A stretch of 64,000 nt of DNA from JBMOLK01 sp049325575 (GCA_049325575.1 JBMOLK010000311.1:62001-126000), one strand, 5' to 3'. Positions 17,133 to 27,104 are shown, counted from the first letter of the stretch. Notes: generated from the letters alone by a model not told the origin. Numbers and translations: made by a program.

Positions 17133-18452
17133 ATGCCAAGGTATATTTCCAGTATTGGCACAACTTTTTTGCTGCTGCTTACTGCTGGTTTTCTTTTCGC
17201 CAATAATATACTGATACTGGTTTCGGTTATTCCTCTTAGCTTGATGGCCTTTGGGTACTTTCTAAAGGTACCGGCAGATGTGAAGGTCAAAAAGAGTGTC
17301 TCCAAGAGTCGGATAGCAGTAGGGGAGCTGCTGGATATAACTGTTCTCATTTCAGTAGAGTCGGGATTTGGCCCACTGGAAGTGTGTGATGTTGTTCCGG
17401 CACACTTTGAGCTGGTGGATGGGAATAACTTTTGTGTATTATGGAAGGGCCTTGAAGCCCGGGAGGTTTGTCTGACCTATACCGTCAAGTGTACAGCTTC
17501 AGGTACTTATCCCTTTAAACTTACCAAATGGAGGTCAAAGCACCCTATATGCAGCTTTTCGGTAAACGACCAGTATGAAAGCGAACTGTCGGTCGAGGTA
17601 ACGCCAAGACTATTGGAGCTTAAGAGAATAAGAGGTATGGCTACGGCATGCAAGGTGCCAATGCCTCAAGGTGCCTTGTCCAGTATGGGAATGACTACAC
17701 AGGAGTTTAAGGAGATAAGGCTCTATTATCCCGGAGATCCTTTTAAGTCGATAAACTGGAAGGTCACTTCAAGAAACCTTTTAAGGGGCAACATATGGCC
17801 TGTGGTAAACCAGTTTGAAAAGGAAGGCAAGAAATCCGTATGGATTTTTCTTGATGCATCTAAAGTAATGGCCTATGGCTCCAATATAAAGAATGTCAGG
17901 GAGTATTCAGTAGAAGCGGTAAACAGTCTTTGTGACTACTATATAAGGCAGAACTGCAGTATCTCGTTTCTTACCTATGGGGGCAGGGATATATTTGTGC
18001 ACTCAGGATCGGGAAGACAACATCATTACAAGATTTTAAGAGAGCTTTTGAATATTAAAAATTACAGCCTGGATTCCAGGAAACCGCAAGAGAAGTCCAA
18101 AAGCCTTGATGAAAAGGTTTATTCCTGTCGCAACTACTTTGTGGGATTACGGCCTCTATTTGTGATAGTCACCAGGTTCTGTACCAATAATTGCGATGAT
18201 CTTAAAAAGGGTATAGATACTATGTCCAGGTATACTATGAGAAACGGGCTTTTGCCAAGCATAATGGTAGTAAACATAGTAGGATATGGACTGATGGCAG
18301 AGAATCAATCCGAAAAGCTTGCTTCAAACCTTCTTGAAGCAATGAACAAGGTAGTATCGAAGGAAATAAGGAAAAACTGTATATGGGTTGATTGGGACCC
18401 GGTAAAGGAAAGCCTTACCGGTGCACTTTTAAAACAGGTGGTGACAAGATGA
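17133..18452 (+). CDS. DUF58 protein, MoxR partner
   Basis: This 439-residue protein has two N-terminal helices (about 8-45), an extracytoplasmic beta-rich segment, and the DUF58 signature around 185-215 (MTTQEFKEIRLYYPGDPFKSINWKVTSR). A VWA-like part follows (VWIFLDASKVM). DUF58 proteins are normally encoded beside moxR, and this one follows it without any gap. The likely role is a membrane adaptor acted on by the AAA+ ATPase. Its 3' end overlaps the next gene by 4 nt (ATGA). Confidence 0.9.
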   Translation: MPRYISSIGTTFLLLLTAGFLFANNILILVSVIPLSLMAFGYFLKVPADVKVKKSVSKSRIAVGELLDITVLISVESGFGPLEVCDVVPAHFELVDGNNFCVLWKGLEAREVCLTYTVKCTASGTYPFKLTKWRSKHPICSFSVNDQYESELSVEVTPRLLELKRIRGMATACKVPMPQGALSSMGMTTQEFKEIRLYYPGDPFKSINWKVTSRNLLRGNIWPVVNQFEKEGKKSVWIFLDASKVMAYGSNIKNVREYSVEAVNSLCDYYIRQNCSISFLTYGGRDIFVHSGSGRQHHYKILRELLNIKNYSLDSRKPQEKSKSLDEKVYSCRNYFVGLRPLFVIVTRFCTNNCDDLKKGIDTMSRYTMRNGLLPSIMVVNIVGYGLMAENQSEKLASNLLEAMNKVVSKEIRKNCIWVDWDPVKESLTGALLKQVVTR

Positions 18453-19084
18453 AACTATGGACTTTAGCATTAAGAATAATACTGGCACTTTTAGCTTATG
18501 GCATATCGTTTATACTTTTATTCTACACACCTTTATACCAGGATATTGTTTACTGGACAGGCTCCGGACTTAGGGTCTTTATCGTTACAAACCTTATAGC
18601 AGCTTTGGTTACAGGTGCAGCCTATCTTTTATATAAAAATGCTCTTACAGTCGTAAATATAATCTGCATGACTTTTTGTACGCCTGCAGTTATGTCTCAC
18701 TCAAAACTCACCAAGCAGATATTGGGTATAAACCCTTCCAAGTACCTTACGGCTCATTATACTGCTCTGCTCTTTCTTGCAGTTGTAATTCTTTTATTGG
18801 TGGCTAGGAGGCTCAAAAGATTGGAGATAGAATCTGACGCATTAATATTGAGCGGTGCCAATGAAGAGAATGTAAAAATTATATTGGGAAAAAGCATCAA
18901 ACTCTATTACATGTTTACGGCTTTAGTTTCTGTTCTTTGTATTGTTCTGATAGGTATAGGATTTATGGTTCTTCATATAAATGGCTCTAAATTGGCCATT
19001 GTTTTAACTGCTGCATCAGGTATAGTACTTATTATAGGCTGCGTAGTATTTATATATAGAAGATGGAGCACGGTCAAAGGCTAA
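18449..19084 (+). CDS. Polytopic membrane protein, last gene of the envelope cluster
   Basis: This 211-residue protein has five or six hydrophobic helices. The start ATG at 18449 overlaps the DUF58 stop in an ATGA arrangement, with AGGTGG upstream, which indicates translational coupling. A short charged loop (RRLKRLEIESDALILSGANEENVK) separates helices 4 and 5. I recognise no family. From position it belongs to the MoxR-DUF58 complex or the ABC system. No clear terminator follows. Confidence 0.75.
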   Translation: MKLWTLALRIILALLAYGISFILLFYTPLYQDIVYWTGSGLRVFIVTNLIAALVTGAAYLLYKNALTVVNIICMTFCTPAVMSHSKLTKQILGINPSKYLTAHYTALLFLAVVILLLVARRLKRLEIESDALILSGANEENVKIILGKSIKLYYMFTALVSVLCIVLIGIGFMVLHINGSKLAIVLTAASGIVLIIGCVVFIYRRWSTVKG

Positions 19085-19269
19085 GAAAGTACCTGCTAAA
19101 GATCTTTATTTCTTTATTTTACTTGTAGTTACAAATTATAATCTTTATGGTATAATAAAATATAGTACCATTCTGTAATTTCTCAAGCCGTTATTTTAAA
19201 ATTAGGTGTCAAGTATGTAGTGTAAGAAGTCTGTCATGTTTTCACATAAAAAATGTCAGGAGTGACGTT

Positions 19270-21405
19270 ATGAAAAAACGCAAGACAATTGGACTTCTAA
19301 TTAACGATATTGATGGAAACTATTCTACTCTTCTCTGGCTTATGATGAAAAAAGCAGCTGAAAATCTGGACTGCAATCTTATCGCATATGAAGGACGGTC
19401 CTTAGCTTATGGAGGGTTTGCTGACCGACAGCATCATATTTCCTATGAGTTTGTCGATAAAAACAGGCTGGATGGGCTTATAATGACAAGCTCATCAATA
19501 GCAAACTATATGAAGAATGAAGAGTATATCGAATTCTGCAAACGTTATAGTGATATACCTATGGTATCTTTAGGAATAGTTGTTCCCGGAGCTACCAGTT
19601 TGATGATAGATAATAAGGAAGGTATGAAAAATCAGGTCAGACATTTGATTAATGACCATGTTTATAGAAAAATAGCCTTTGTAACAGGCCCGGAAAGCAA
19701 TACTGATTCGGTGGAAAGACTTGAGGCCTACCTTGAAGTACTCAAGGAAAACAATATTGAAGTTGACAGAAGTCTCATATTCAACGGAGATTTTGTCTCA
19801 CAGTCAGGCTATAATATTATGAAGGAAATAATTCTTAATAATATTCAATATGATGCGATAGTATTTGCTAATGATGATATGGCTTTAGCGGCTGTAAAGT
19901 GTTTAAAAGATTTTAGCAAGGAACACAACATGGATTTAACTCCAAAAGGCGTTATATGCGGCTTTGACGATTCAATAAACTCCAGTCTGATAAAGCCTTC
20001 GCTTACTACAGTAAGGCAGCCATTAGAGGAATTATGCTGTGGTGCGGTTGAGGTGATGATTAGAAAAATTGATGGCGAAAAATTGAGAGACATAGTTACA
20101 TTTCCTTCTGTTTTAGTCATAAGAGAATCCTGCGGGTGTAAATCTGCAGGTAGTCCCAATTTGCTTACAGACAGTTATCTAAGGCTTGTGCCTGGTCACA
20201 GGATACACGAAAATGTTCAGACCTATTCTCTGGACCAATTATATGATAGAATAACCGAAGCCTTAAGACTATGTAATATTAGAAGCTGCTTTATATCTAA
20301 ATATAAAGACGGCACAGTGCTCTACGATGATAAGTTTGTATTTGATGAAACTTTTGATATTCCTGAAAAATCTGAATTGATTTATGCATATTATAACGGT
20401 CAGCGAATGACTATACAGGATGATATAAAGAATTTTAACACAAAGGACCTGGTACCTGACATTTATATTCCAAATGACAGACGGTTTACATATCTTGTAA
20501 GTCCACTGTTTTTTAATAATGAACACTTTGGATTTGTATGCTTTGAAGTTGTAAATGATGATGTAATCAATTTTGAGCCCTTAAGAGGACAGATGAGTAA
20601 TACGCTAAAGGGGGCTCTAATGCTGCTTGAAAGAGAAAAGATGGAGAAAAGTCTTCTTGAAAGTGAACGTCTGGCATCTTTAGGGCAGCTTATAGGGGGG
20701 ATCTCACATAACCTGATGTCACCTATAATGTCCGTATCAGGAGCTTGTGCCGGATTAGAAGATTTAATAAAAGAGTATAAAGAGTCTTTAGGGGATTCGG
20801 AGGTTACTTTAGAGGACCATAATGATATTGCAAACGACATCCAGGGATGGGTAAACAGGTTAAAAGAATACAATTCTTATATGGCTAAAGTTATTACTAC
20901 CGTAAAATCTCAAGCTGTCCAGTTAAATGCGGATATCACGGATGGATTTACCCTTGAAGAATTGCTAAATAGGATACAGTTTATAAAAAATAATAATGAA
21001 CAGATTAGAAAATCCAAATTAAGTATCAATATGAATGTTGATTCTAAAATATCTATAACAGGGGATATAACTAATTTTATACAAATCATTGAAAATCTTA
21101 TTATTAATGCAATTCAGTCCTATGAAGGGATCAGGGTGGAGGATTGCAATACTGATCTTAGCATTTCCATGGATGAAAATTCAGTGGTATTTATAGTTAA
21201 AGACTGCGGTAGGGGTATGTCGGAAGATATTAAAAACAGGATATTCAAGTATATGGTTACAACAAAAGGCAAGAATGGCACAGGCCTAAGCCTTCTATTA
21301 TCATATTCTACTATCAAGGGTAAGTTTGGCGGTGAAATGTGGTTTGAGTCCGATGAAAATCAGGGAACTGCCTTCTATATTACCATCCCTGTTTTGGGAA
21401 GATGA
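19270..21405 (+). CDS. Soluble LacI-like sensor histidine kinase, paralogue 1
   Basis: This 711-residue protein has no signal peptide or membrane helix. Residues 1-290 are a LacI/PurR-type periplasmic-binding-like domain (KTIGLLINDIDGNY; VTGPESNTDSVERLEAY; VFANDDMALAAVKCL; GFDDS; PSLTTVRQPLEELC) without the usual DNA-binding helix-turn-helix. A GAF-like middle part spans about 310-460. A kinase core follows: H-box GISHNLMSPIMS with His480, N-box NLIINAIQSYE, G1 DCGRGMS and G2 GKNGTGLSLLLSYSTIKG. The H-box resembles NtrB-type kinases. It is the first of three tandem copies. No response regulator is in the window. A TATAAT lies at 19151. Confidence 0.88.
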   Translation: MKKRKTIGLLINDIDGNYSTLLWLMMKKAAENLDCNLIAYEGRSLAYGGFADRQHHISYEFVDKNRLDGLIMTSSSIANYMKNEEYIEFCKRYSDIPMVSLGIVVPGATSLMIDNKEGMKNQVRHLINDHVYRKIAFVTGPESNTDSVERLEAYLEVLKENNIEVDRSLIFNGDFVSQSGYNIMKEIILNNIQYDAIVFANDDMALAAVKCLKDFSKEHNMDLTPKGVICGFDDSINSSLIKPSLTTVRQPLEELCCGAVEVMIRKIDGEKLRDIVTFPSVLVIRESCGCKSAGSPNLLTDSYLRLVPGHRIHENVQTYSLDQLYDRITEALRLCNIRSCFISKYKDGTVLYDDKFVFDETFDIPEKSELIYAYYNGQRMTIQDDIKNFNTKDLVPDIYIPNDRRFTYLVSPLFFNNEHFGFVCFEVVNDDVINFEPLRGQMSNTLKGALMLLEREKMEKSLLESERLASLGQLIGGISHNLMSPIMSVSGACAGLEDLIKEYKESLGDSEVTLEDHNDIANDIQGWVNRLKEYNSYMAKVITTVKSQAVQLNADITDGFTLEELLNRIQFIKNNNEQIRKSKLSINMNVDSKISITGDITNFIQIIENLIINAIQSYEGIRVEDCNTDLSISMDENSVVFIVKDCGRGMSEDIKNRIFKYMVTTKGKNGTGLSLLLSYSTIKGKFGGEMWFESDENQGTAFYITIPVLGR

Positions 21406-21471
21406 GCATTAAGCCAGCTTAAACTGGAGTCCCAACACTAAAGGCCAAGATCTTCACATGGAGGTGACGAT

Positions 21472-23610
21472 ATGAAAGAACGTAAGACAATAGGATTCTT
21501 AATTAATGAGATTGACGGTAATTATCATACTTACCTGTGGTTGATGATGAAGCGAGCAGCTGAGAAGCTGGACTGCAACCTGATTGTATATGAGGGAGGA
21601 ACATTGCAGGTAACTATGGATGCAAACATACAGCATCATATAGTTTATGATTTTGTTGACCAAAATGTAGTGGACGGTTTGATTATATCAAGCGGGCCAA
21701 TAGCACACCGGCTAGCAGGGGACGAATTGAATAAGTTTTGTAATAAATATGCAAGTATACCTTTAGTATCTATAGGGTTGGTAATTCCCCATGTTACCAG
21801 TATGATAGTTGATAATAAAGAAGGAATGAAAAGCCTTATCCGGCACCTGATAGAGGAGCATGGCTATAAGAAAATAGCCTTCGTAACAGGACCAAGCAGA
21901 AACGTTGACTCTATCGAGCGTTTTGAAGCATATTTAGAGGTACTGGAGGAGAACCGTATTGAAGTTGATAAAAGTATAATATTTAATGGGAATTTTACAT
22001 CACAGACCGGATATTCCATAATGAAAGATATAATACTTAGGAATGTGGAGTATGATGTGATTGTTTTTGCAAATGATGATATGGCTCTAGCTGCCATGAA
22101 GTGTTTGAAGGATCTAAAAAAATCCGATGTTATGGATTTTGCCAGGAGATGTGTTGTATGCGGTTTTGACGACTCCATAAATTCAAGTCTGGTTAAACCT
22201 TCGCTAACCACAGTAAGACAGCCATTAGAGGAGCTATGCCATAGTGCAATAGAAACACTACTAAGGAAAATTGAAGGTGAAAAGGTGGAGGATGTAACTG
22301 TTTTTCCTTCTGTTTTGGTAAAAAGAGAATCATGCGGATGTAAGATTGATAACAGCAGTATGGATTTATTATGGGATAGCTATTTAAGACTAACGCCTGC
22401 ATTTAGAATACATGAAAATATGCAGACATATTTCCTGGACGAATTATTTGACAGTGTAACAAAGTCCGTGGAACAGTGTCTTATTAGAAGTTGTTTTATT
22501 TCAAAATATTGCGAAGGAACAATAACTTATGACGATACAATGTTGTTTGACGGTAGTTCTATCATACCGGATAAGTCAGAACTGATTTATTCATATTATA
22601 ATAACAGGCGTACTGACATTGACAGCAGTGTGAAATATTTCAGGACAAAAGATATAGTACCCGAGAGGTTTTTTCCCAAGGATAGACGCTTTATTTACCT
22701 GGTAAATCCTTTGTTCTTTAAGGATGAACATTTTGGCTTTGTGTGCTTTGAAATTGTAAATGACGATGTTATCAACTTTGAGCCCCTAAGAGGTCAAATG
22801 AGTAATATGTTAAAAGGTGCTCTAATGCTGCTGGAAAGGGAGAAGATGGAGGAAAGCTTGCGTGAAATAGAACGGCTGGCTGCATTAGGACATCTGATAG
22901 GTGGAATATCACATAACCTGATGACACCAATTATGTCCATATCCGGTGCTTGTGTTGGGTTGAAGGATCTGGTTGAAGAATATAAGGATTCAATTGGCGA
23001 CAACGAAGTAACTTTGGATGATCACTATGAGATAGCAAACGATATGCTGGAGTGGATAAATAAACTTAAGGAATACACTTCATACATGTCCAATGTTATT
23101 TCGACGGTTAAGAAACAGGCTGTCCAGCTAAATGCAGATACTACAGATGGATTTACCATAGAAGAGCTCATCAAGTATATTGTATTTTTTAAGAATAATA
23201 ATGTTGAGATCAAAAGGTGTAATTTAAATTTACAAGTAGATATCTCCCCCGATACTTCCATATCAGGAGAGATATCCAACCTTATGCAGGTAATCAACAA
23301 TCTCATCGTCAATGCAGTTCAGTCATATGAGGGGATAAACAATGCGGATATTAAGGTTGACTTGCATATATTTGGAGACAGCAATTTCATCACGTTTGCA
23401 GTTAGAGATTATGGTAAGGGCATCCAGGAAGAAATGAAAAACAAGATATTCAAGTACATGGTTACATCTAAAGGAAAGAACGGTACAGGCTTAAGCCTTC
23501 TATTGTCGTATTCCACCATTAAGGGGAAGTGTGGCGGTGAGATGTGGTTTGAGTCCGGTAAAAATCAGGGGACAACCTTCTATATAACCATCCCTATAGA
23601 TAAGAAGTAA
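21472..23610 (+). CDS. Soluble LacI-like sensor histidine kinase, paralogue 2
   Basis: This 712-residue protein is collinear with paralogue 1: a ligand-binding-like domain (KTIGFLINEIDGNY, VTGPSRNVDSIERFEAY, FANDDMALAAMKCL), a GAF-like middle and a kinase core with His481 in GISHNLMTPIMS, NLIVNAVQSYE, DYGKGIQ and GKNGTGLSLLLSY. The ligand-facing loops (for example VTMDANIQHHIVYDF) differ from paralogue 1, while the kinase end is strongly conserved. That pattern fits sensors for different ligands feeding one partner. GGAGG lies 8 nt before the start, 66 nt after paralogue 1. Confidence 0.88.
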   Translation: MKERKTIGFLINEIDGNYHTYLWLMMKRAAEKLDCNLIVYEGGTLQVTMDANIQHHIVYDFVDQNVVDGLIISSGPIAHRLAGDELNKFCNKYASIPLVSIGLVIPHVTSMIVDNKEGMKSLIRHLIEEHGYKKIAFVTGPSRNVDSIERFEAYLEVLEENRIEVDKSIIFNGNFTSQTGYSIMKDIILRNVEYDVIVFANDDMALAAMKCLKDLKKSDVMDFARRCVVCGFDDSINSSLVKPSLTTVRQPLEELCHSAIETLLRKIEGEKVEDVTVFPSVLVKRESCGCKIDNSSMDLLWDSYLRLTPAFRIHENMQTYFLDELFDSVTKSVEQCLIRSCFISKYCEGTITYDDTMLFDGSSIIPDKSELIYSYYNNRRTDIDSSVKYFRTKDIVPERFFPKDRRFIYLVNPLFFKDEHFGFVCFEIVNDDVINFEPLRGQMSNMLKGALMLLEREKMEESLREIERLAALGHLIGGISHNLMTPIMSISGACVGLKDLVEEYKDSIGDNEVTLDDHYEIANDMLEWINKLKEYTSYMSNVISTVKKQAVQLNADTTDGFTIEELIKYIVFFKNNNVEIKRCNLNLQVDISPDTSISGEISNLMQVINNLIVNAVQSYEGINNADIKVDLHIFGDSNFITFAVRDYGKGIQEEMKNKIFKYMVTSKGKNGTGLSLLLSYSTIKGKCGGEMWFESGKNQGTTFYITIPIDKK

Positions 23611-23678
23611 ACCGCAGCTTGTTCTTGGTTACAAATGTGATATTGGCAAGAATAACGTACACAAAAGGAGCAGTATGT

Positions 23679-25814
23679 ATGAAAAAACGTAAAACCCTGG
23701 GACTTCTTATCCATGACCTTGACGGAAATTATCAGGCTTTTCTATGGCGTTCCATAAGAAAAGCAGTTGAAAAGCTGGACTGCAATTTGATTATGTATGA
23801 AGGAAGAACGCTAAGGTGTAGATATGATGCGGATAAACAGCATCACATAATGTATGATTTTGTTGATAAAGGAAGGGTTGATGGCTTAATAATACTAACC
23901 AGTACAATTTCAAATTATATTGATAATGACCAGATAATAGAGTTTTGTAAAAAGTATAGCGATATTCCGATAATATCTCTAGGGGTTGTAGTACCTGATG
24001 TAACAAGTATAGTATTTGATAACAGGGAAGGCATGAGAAGCCTTGTACGACATTTAATTAAGGATCATGGTTATAAAAAAATTGCTTTTGTAACAGGCCC
24101 TAAAACCAATAATGATTCCATTGAGCGTTTTGAAGCTTATAAAGAAGTCCTGGAAGAAAGTAATATTAAGCTTGATAAGGACTTGATATTCGAGGGAGAT
24201 TTTTTGTACCATACCGGATATTCTGTAATGGAGAAAATAATACTTAGCGAAATTATATACGATGCAGTGGTGTTTGCAAATGATGATATGGCATTGGCAT
24301 CTATACAATGTTTAAAGGATTACAAAGATATTAAAGGTTATGATTATATGAAGAAGTGTATTATATGCGGTTTTGACGATTCTATCAATTCCAGCCAGGT
24401 AAAACCTGCATTAACGACAGTGAGGCAGCCCCTGGAGGAAATGTGCCATGGTGCAGTGGAAGCAATACTAAGGAAAATTGACGGTGAAAGGCTGGATGAT
24501 ATAATTACTCATCCTTCTGTTTTGGTGAAAAGGGAATCTTGCGGATGCAGTTACGAAGACAATTATCATGTTACGTTGATAGATTTAGTGCGAGTTGTAC
24601 CAAGTTTTAGAGCTCATGAGAATGTACAGACCTATTTGCTTGGTGAATTTTTTGACAGGATAACTTTTTCTCTTGAAAGGTGCCATGTTAGAAGCTGCTT
24701 TATTTCAAGGTATGTTGATGGATCAATATTATATAATGAAAATATGGTGTTTGATAAAGATTTTTTCGTTCCGGACAAATCAGAGTTGATGTATGCTTAC
24801 CAGGATGAACGAAGAGCGGCTATAGACGACAGCATAAAATATTTCAGGACTACATATATTGTTCCCGACTTGTTTATACCTAAGGACAGACGTTTTACTT
24901 ACCTTGTCAATCCTCTGTTTTTTGGCAATGAGCATTTTGGTTTTGTGTGTTTTGAAGTTGTAAATGGTGACATAATAAACTTTGAGCCTATAAGAGGGCA
25001 GATAAGCAATAGTTTAAAAGTTTCTTTAATGCTTTTGGAAAGAGAAAAAATGGAAGAAAGTATACTTGAAATTGAACGATTAGCTTCACTGGGACAGCTT
25101 ATAGGAGGTATATCACACAACCTGATGACACCTATCATGTCTATATCGGGTGCATGTGCAGGATTGGAGGACTTAACTGACGAATACGAGAAGTCAATAG
25201 GGGATACAAACATTACCTTGGATGACCACCATGAGATTGTAAACGAGATGAGGCTCTGGATAAATAGATTAAAAGAATACAACTCATATATGTCCAACAT
25301 TATAACAACCTTCAAGACACAAGCCGTCAAATTGAATTCACACACTACCAGTGAGTTTACCATAGAGGAATTTGTAAAACAAATCAGATTTCTGATGACC
25401 TATAACGTACAAATTAAAAGGAGTGACTTGAATTTTGACATAGATATAGAGCAGGAAACCACTATATCAGGTGATGCTTCAAGCCTTATACAGGTAATCA
25501 ACAATATTATAATTAATGCAATTCAGTCGTATGAGGATACAGGGAGCACCAAGCCAAGAGTTGACTTTCACATACACAAAGAAGGGAGTAAAGTCAAGTT
25601 TATAATAAGGGATTATGGAAAAGGTATAAAGGATGATACAAAGAAAAGAGTATTCAAGAATATGGTAACAACTAAGGGTAAAAATGGTACTGGTTTAAGC
25701 CTTTTACTATCATATTCTACCATAAAGGGCAAGTTTGGCGGCGAAATATGGTTTGAGTCTGAAGAGAATCTTGGAACAACCTTCTATATAACTATTCCCA
25801 CTGTAAAGATATAA
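23679..25814 (+). CDS. Soluble LacI-like sensor histidine kinase, paralogue 3
   Basis: This 711-residue protein is the third tandem copy: KTLGLLIHDLDGNY, VTGPKTNNDSIERFEAY, FANDDMALASIQCL, then His480 in GISHNLMTPIMS, NNIIINAIQSYE, DYGKGIKDD and GKNGTGLSLLLSY. The start ATG at 23679 has AAAGGAG 8 nt upstream and gives the same N-terminus as the other two; the frame is open 20 codons further upstream but those codons are unlike the paralogues. The gap to paralogue 2 is 68 nt, so the three are probably co-transcribed. Confidence 0.88.
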   Translation: MKKRKTLGLLIHDLDGNYQAFLWRSIRKAVEKLDCNLIMYEGRTLRCRYDADKQHHIMYDFVDKGRVDGLIILTSTISNYIDNDQIIEFCKKYSDIPIISLGVVVPDVTSIVFDNREGMRSLVRHLIKDHGYKKIAFVTGPKTNNDSIERFEAYKEVLEESNIKLDKDLIFEGDFLYHTGYSVMEKIILSEIIYDAVVFANDDMALASIQCLKDYKDIKGYDYMKKCIICGFDDSINSSQVKPALTTVRQPLEEMCHGAVEAILRKIDGERLDDIITHPSVLVKRESCGCSYEDNYHVTLIDLVRVVPSFRAHENVQTYLLGEFFDRITFSLERCHVRSCFISRYVDGSILYNENMVFDKDFFVPDKSELMYAYQDERRAAIDDSIKYFRTTYIVPDLFIPKDRRFTYLVNPLFFGNEHFGFVCFEVVNGDIINFEPIRGQISNSLKVSLMLLEREKMEESILEIERLASLGQLIGGISHNLMTPIMSISGACAGLEDLTDEYEKSIGDTNITLDDHHEIVNEMRLWINRLKEYNSYMSNIITTFKTQAVKLNSHTTSEFTIEEFVKQIRFLMTYNVQIKRSDLNFDIDIEQETTISGDASSLIQVINNIIINAIQSYEDTGSTKPRVDFHIHKEGSKVKFIIRDYGKGIKDDTKKRVFKNMVTTKGKNGTGLSLLLSYSTIKGKFGGEIWFESEENLGTTFYITIPTVKI

Positions 25815-25824
25815 AGCTTATGTA

Positions 25825-25865
25825 ACATATGCCAATTATTTTACCGATAAATAGATTGCATATGT
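25825..25865. repeat. Inverted repeat before the PilT-like gene
   Basis: ACATATGCCAAT (25825-25836) and ATTGCATATGT (25855-25865) are inverted copies with one extra C, separated by 18 nt. They lie between the third kinase and the PilT-like gene. There is no U tract, so an operator is more likely than a terminator. The binding protein is unknown. Confidence 0.4.
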
Positions 25866-25909
25866 AGTTTAACACCAAGTCAGTATTTTTACGTAAGGAG
25901 AATATAGTT

Positions 25910-26965
25910 ATGATCGAGTTGAACGAACTGCTAAGAATCGGAGTTGGAAACAAAGCATCCGATGTACATATCGCTGTAGGTAGGGCGCCTTCATTCAGGA
26001 TTAACGGACATATGCGTCTTATTGATGCCGAACCGCTGACCGGTGAGGATACACTTCAGTATGCAAAGAGCTGTCTTGACAAAGAGAAATTTGAACACTT
26101 AATGTCTGTAGGAGAAGTAGACCTTTCCATGACAGTTCCCGGCGTTTCAAGGTTCAGGGTCAATGCATTTTTGCAAAGAGGATCGGTTTCAATGGTTTTT
26201 AGAGTGCTCTCATCTAATATACCCACTCTTGAATCTTTGAATCTTCCTGACGTAATAAAACAGCTGTGCAATATCAAGGAAGGCCTTATTCTGGTTACAG
26301 GACCTACCGGAAGTGGGAAATCTACTACCATGGCATCCATAATTAATGAAATAAACTCAACAAAAGACGGACATATTTTAACACTTGAAGACCCGATTGA
26401 GTATATATTCAAGCATGATAGATGTGTTGTAAACCAAAGAGAAGTAGGTCAGGACAGTAAATCTTATGCCAGTGCGCTAAGGGCTGCTTTGAGAGAAGAT
26501 CCGGATGTAATATTCATAGGCGAGATGAGGGATATCGAGTCTATAAGTATAGCTGTTACTGCTGCAGAAACAGGGCATCTTGTCCTTTCAACTCTTCATA
26601 CTCTTGGTGCTGCAAAAACCATAGACAGACTTATTGACGTGTTTCCTCCACACCAACAGCAGCAAATAAGGGTACAGGTTTCAAGTGCCTTGAAGGCTGT
26701 AATATCTCAAAGATTGGTACCTGATATAGAGCATAAGGGAAGGGTAGCAGCAATAGAGATTATGGTTGTTACTCCCGCAATAAGCAACCTGATAAGAGAG
26801 GGCAGAGCAGCAGGTATAAATTCCTGTATTCAGACAGGTGCAACCCTTGGTATGCAGCTTTTAGACAAATCCATAGCGGATCTGTATGAACAAAAGCGTA
26901 TTTCCAAGGATGATGCATACGCTTACTGTGTAGACAAGGATGCGTTGAGGCGTTATGTTGGATGA
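25910..26965 (+). CDS. pilT: PilT-like type IV pilus retraction ATPase
   Basis: This 351-residue hexameric ATPase has the PilT N-terminus (KASDVHIAVGRAPSFRINGHM), Walker A GPTGSGKS at 131-138, the Asp box around EDPIEYIF, Walker B DPDVIFIGEMRD and the His box GHLVLSTLHT. Length and motifs match PilT. Retraction ATPases depolymerise type IV pili for twitching or surface attachment. No other pilus gene is nearby, so it is an orphan copy or part of a scattered set. The start has AAGGAGA 9 nt upstream. Confidence 0.9.
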   Translation: MIELNELLRIGVGNKASDVHIAVGRAPSFRINGHMRLIDAEPLTGEDTLQYAKSCLDKEKFEHLMSVGEVDLSMTVPGVSRFRVNAFLQRGSVSMVFRVLSSNIPTLESLNLPDVIKQLCNIKEGLILVTGPTGSGKSTTMASIINEINSTKDGHILTLEDPIEYIFKHDRCVVNQREVGQDSKSYASALRAALREDPDVIFIGEMRDIESISIAVTAAETGHLVLSTLHTLGAAKTIDRLIDVFPPHQQQQIRVQVSSALKAVISQRLVPDIEHKGRVAAIEIMVVTPAISNLIREGRAAGINSCIQTGATLGMQLLDKSIADLYEQKRISKDDAYAYCVDKDALRRYVG

Positions 26966-27012
26966 CACCATACTTGACGTATTGGAAATAGTATGTAATA
27001 ATATGTGATAAT

Positions 27013-27056
27013 AAATCCCACGCAGTCACCCTGATTTGTGATTCTGTGGGATTTTT
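27013..27056 (+). terminator. Intrinsic terminator after pilT
   Basis: AAATCCCAC at 27013-27021 pairs with GTGGGATTT at 27046-27054. The inner stem is imperfect and TTTTT follows. It ends the PilT-like gene. Confidence 0.75.
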
Positions 27057-27104
27057 GTTAGGTCTTTTACAATTATACATGCTGGGAACTGGGGGGATAT
27101 TACT

